A DNA stretch of 6,746 bases from an uncultured Eubacteriales bacterium. GTDB taxonomy: Bacteria; Bacillota; Clostridia; Christensenellales; CAG-138. Shown here one piece after another: positions 6,115-6,746 of this stretch (the stretch's first letter is position 1; each line of letters starts with the position of its first letter). The notes beneath the pieces were generated by a model that was given only the letters and a program-made list of their open reading frames with translations, had not been told where the DNA came from and did not search any database. Location: positions 1 to 6,746 of the forward strand of contig URFJ01000105.1 of the NCBI GenBank assembly GCA_900547135.1, in the 5' to 3' direction. A program made the position numbers and the translations under genes.

Positions 6115-6191
6115 CAATAAAGTTTAAGCATCATCAGTTAACGGTTCTTTGCTCAAAATATAACATATCCCTTTCTTGACGCTGCTTAGTA

Positions 6192-6206
6192 ATTGACCTT
6201 GTCAAT
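6192..6206. promoter_or_regulatory. Perfect palindrome over the mntP -35 box, candidate operator
   Basis: ATTGACCTTGTCAAT is a perfect 6-bp inverted repeat with a 3-base centre. It covers the -35 box TTGACC of the predicted mntP promoter, so a protein bound there would block RNA polymerase. I do not recognise the binding protein. The centre of the site is about 100 bp upstream of the predicted pta start, so it could in principle affect both divergent genes. It may also be a chance consequence of the TTGAC hexamer. Confidence 0.45.
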
Positions 6207-6222
6207 GATACCAATTTATGAT
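6193..6222 (+). promoter_or_regulatory. Predicted promoter of mntP
   Basis: TTGACC (6193-6198) and TATGAT (6217-6222) are separated by 18 bases, and each matches consensus in five of six positions. The predicted start near 6229 gives a leader of about 38 nt, too short to hold a yybP-ykoY manganese riboswitch. The rest of the 206-base divergent gap contains the pta promoter and no gene. Confidence 0.6.
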
Positions 6223-6266
6223 AACATTCGTTTGTTGCACTGTTATTAAATCGCTAGGAGCATCGG

Positions 6267-6746
6267 ATGGATATTATCTCAATAGTTTTAACCGCCATTG
6301 CGCTATCGGCTGACGCCATGTCCGTAAGTATATCAAACGGAATTGCGGTAAAAAAGCTGGAAGCAAAAAGCGTTATCCTAATGGCCGTCCTTTTTGGCGG
6401 CTTTCAGTTTTTAATGCCTGTCCTAGGATGGCTGCTTGGTCAAACGGTTAGCGGGCTTATAGAAAGTTTTGATCACTGGATAGCGTTTGCCCTGCTGGGC
6501 TTTATAGGAATAAAAATGGTGATTGAGTCGTGTAAAGGCGGCGACAGGCCCAAATCCAACCCATTTGTATTAAGTGCCCTGGTGATTATGGCCATAGCAA
6601 CCAGCATTGACGCGCTTGCCGTGGGAATAGGTTTCGCGAGCCTTTCAATGCCTCAGGATAGGCTTTGGTTATCGGCTGCTTTAATAGGTATTATTACATT
6701 TGTCCTGTCTTGCTGCGGCGCGGTTTTGGGTAAAAAGCTCGGCGAG
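6267..6746 (+). CDS. mntP: Manganese efflux pump MntP, N-terminal 160 residues (cut by the window edge)
   Basis: MntP (DUF204 family) exports Mn2+ across the cytoplasmic membrane and protects against manganese excess. My translation gives 160 residues of a family of about 185-190, so roughly the last membrane helix is missing. Five hydrophobic segments are visible, at about 3-26, 36-58, 69-88, 100-124 and 135-156. The two half-repeats carry the expected acidic motifs: ALSADAMSVSISNG with D16 in the first segment, and ATSIDALAVGIG with D115 in the fourth. These aspartates correspond to those needed for export in Escherichia coli MntP. A polar loop KGGDRPKSN (90-98) links the halves. ATG at 6267 follows AGGAG by six bases. 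The gene is divergent from pta and has no metabolic link to it that I can see. Confidence 0.94.
   Translation, partial: MDIISIVLTAIALSADAMSVSISNGIAVKKLEAKSVILMAVLFGGFQFLMPVLGWLLGQTVSGLIESFDHWIAFALLGFIGIKMVIESCKGGDRPKSNPFVLSALVIMAIATSIDALAVGIGFASLSMPQDRLWLSAALIGIITFVLSCCGAVLGKKLGE

Noticed and set aside
6086..6152. Possible CcpA (cre) sites near the pta promoter: TGAAACCGAACAGG (6099-6086) and a weaker AACCGTTAAC stretch (about 6146-6137).
   Set aside because: CcpA control of pta and ackA is known in Bacillus, but both matches fit only one half of the cre consensus and lack the symmetric second half, so they are not reliable.
6061..6266. yybP-ykoY manganese riboswitch in the mntP leader.
   Set aside because: The conserved GGGGAGTAG-type element is not visible, and the predicted leader is only about 38 nt.

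Overview
The window shows a well-known housekeeping cluster of a Gram-positive, Clostridia-like bacterium (Bacillota). The evidence is the gene order pta-ackA-yceD/DUF177-rpmF-plsX-acpP-rnc-smc, the strong AGGAGG-type ribosome binding sites, the use of TTG and GTG start codons, and the short single-domain form of Pta. Base composition is moderate and looks even across the window. Genus or species cannot be read from this sequence. I found no mobile element, CRISPR array, tRNA or rRNA gene, or recognisable riboswitch.

Layout, from right to left because eight of the nine genes lie on the minus strand: pta (6060-5059) and ackA (5038-3836) form the acetyl-CoA to acetate arm with substrate-level ATP synthesis. 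yceD (3778-3257) and rpmF (3250-3047) form the ribosomal L32 pair. plsX (2834-1830) and acpP (1764-1537) serve phospholipid and fatty-acid synthesis. rnc (1419-658) and the start of smc (661-1, cut by the window edge) encode RNase III and the chromosome-organising SMC ATPase. On the plus strand, mntP (6267-6746, cut by the window edge) encodes a manganese efflux pump and is divergent from pta.

The minus-strand genes look like one long operon, but the sequence points to at least four transcription starts. These are a TGn-extended -10 before pta, TTGACA-17-TAAAAT before yceD, TTGAAT-17-TATACT before plsX, and a second TTGACA-17-TAAAAT before acpP. A good Rho-independent terminator lies between rpmF and plsX. 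The cluster is therefore probably read as [pta-ackA], [yceD-rpmF] and [plsX-acpP-rnc-smc], with an extra boost at acpP. Two of these promoters have their -35 box on, or directly behind, the stop codon of the preceding gene.

No previously undescribed system is visible. The points most worth a second look are regulatory: the perfect 15-bp palindrome over the -35 box of mntP, the stable hairpin without a U-tract in the leader of rnc, and the promoter and terminator layout that splits this syntenic block.
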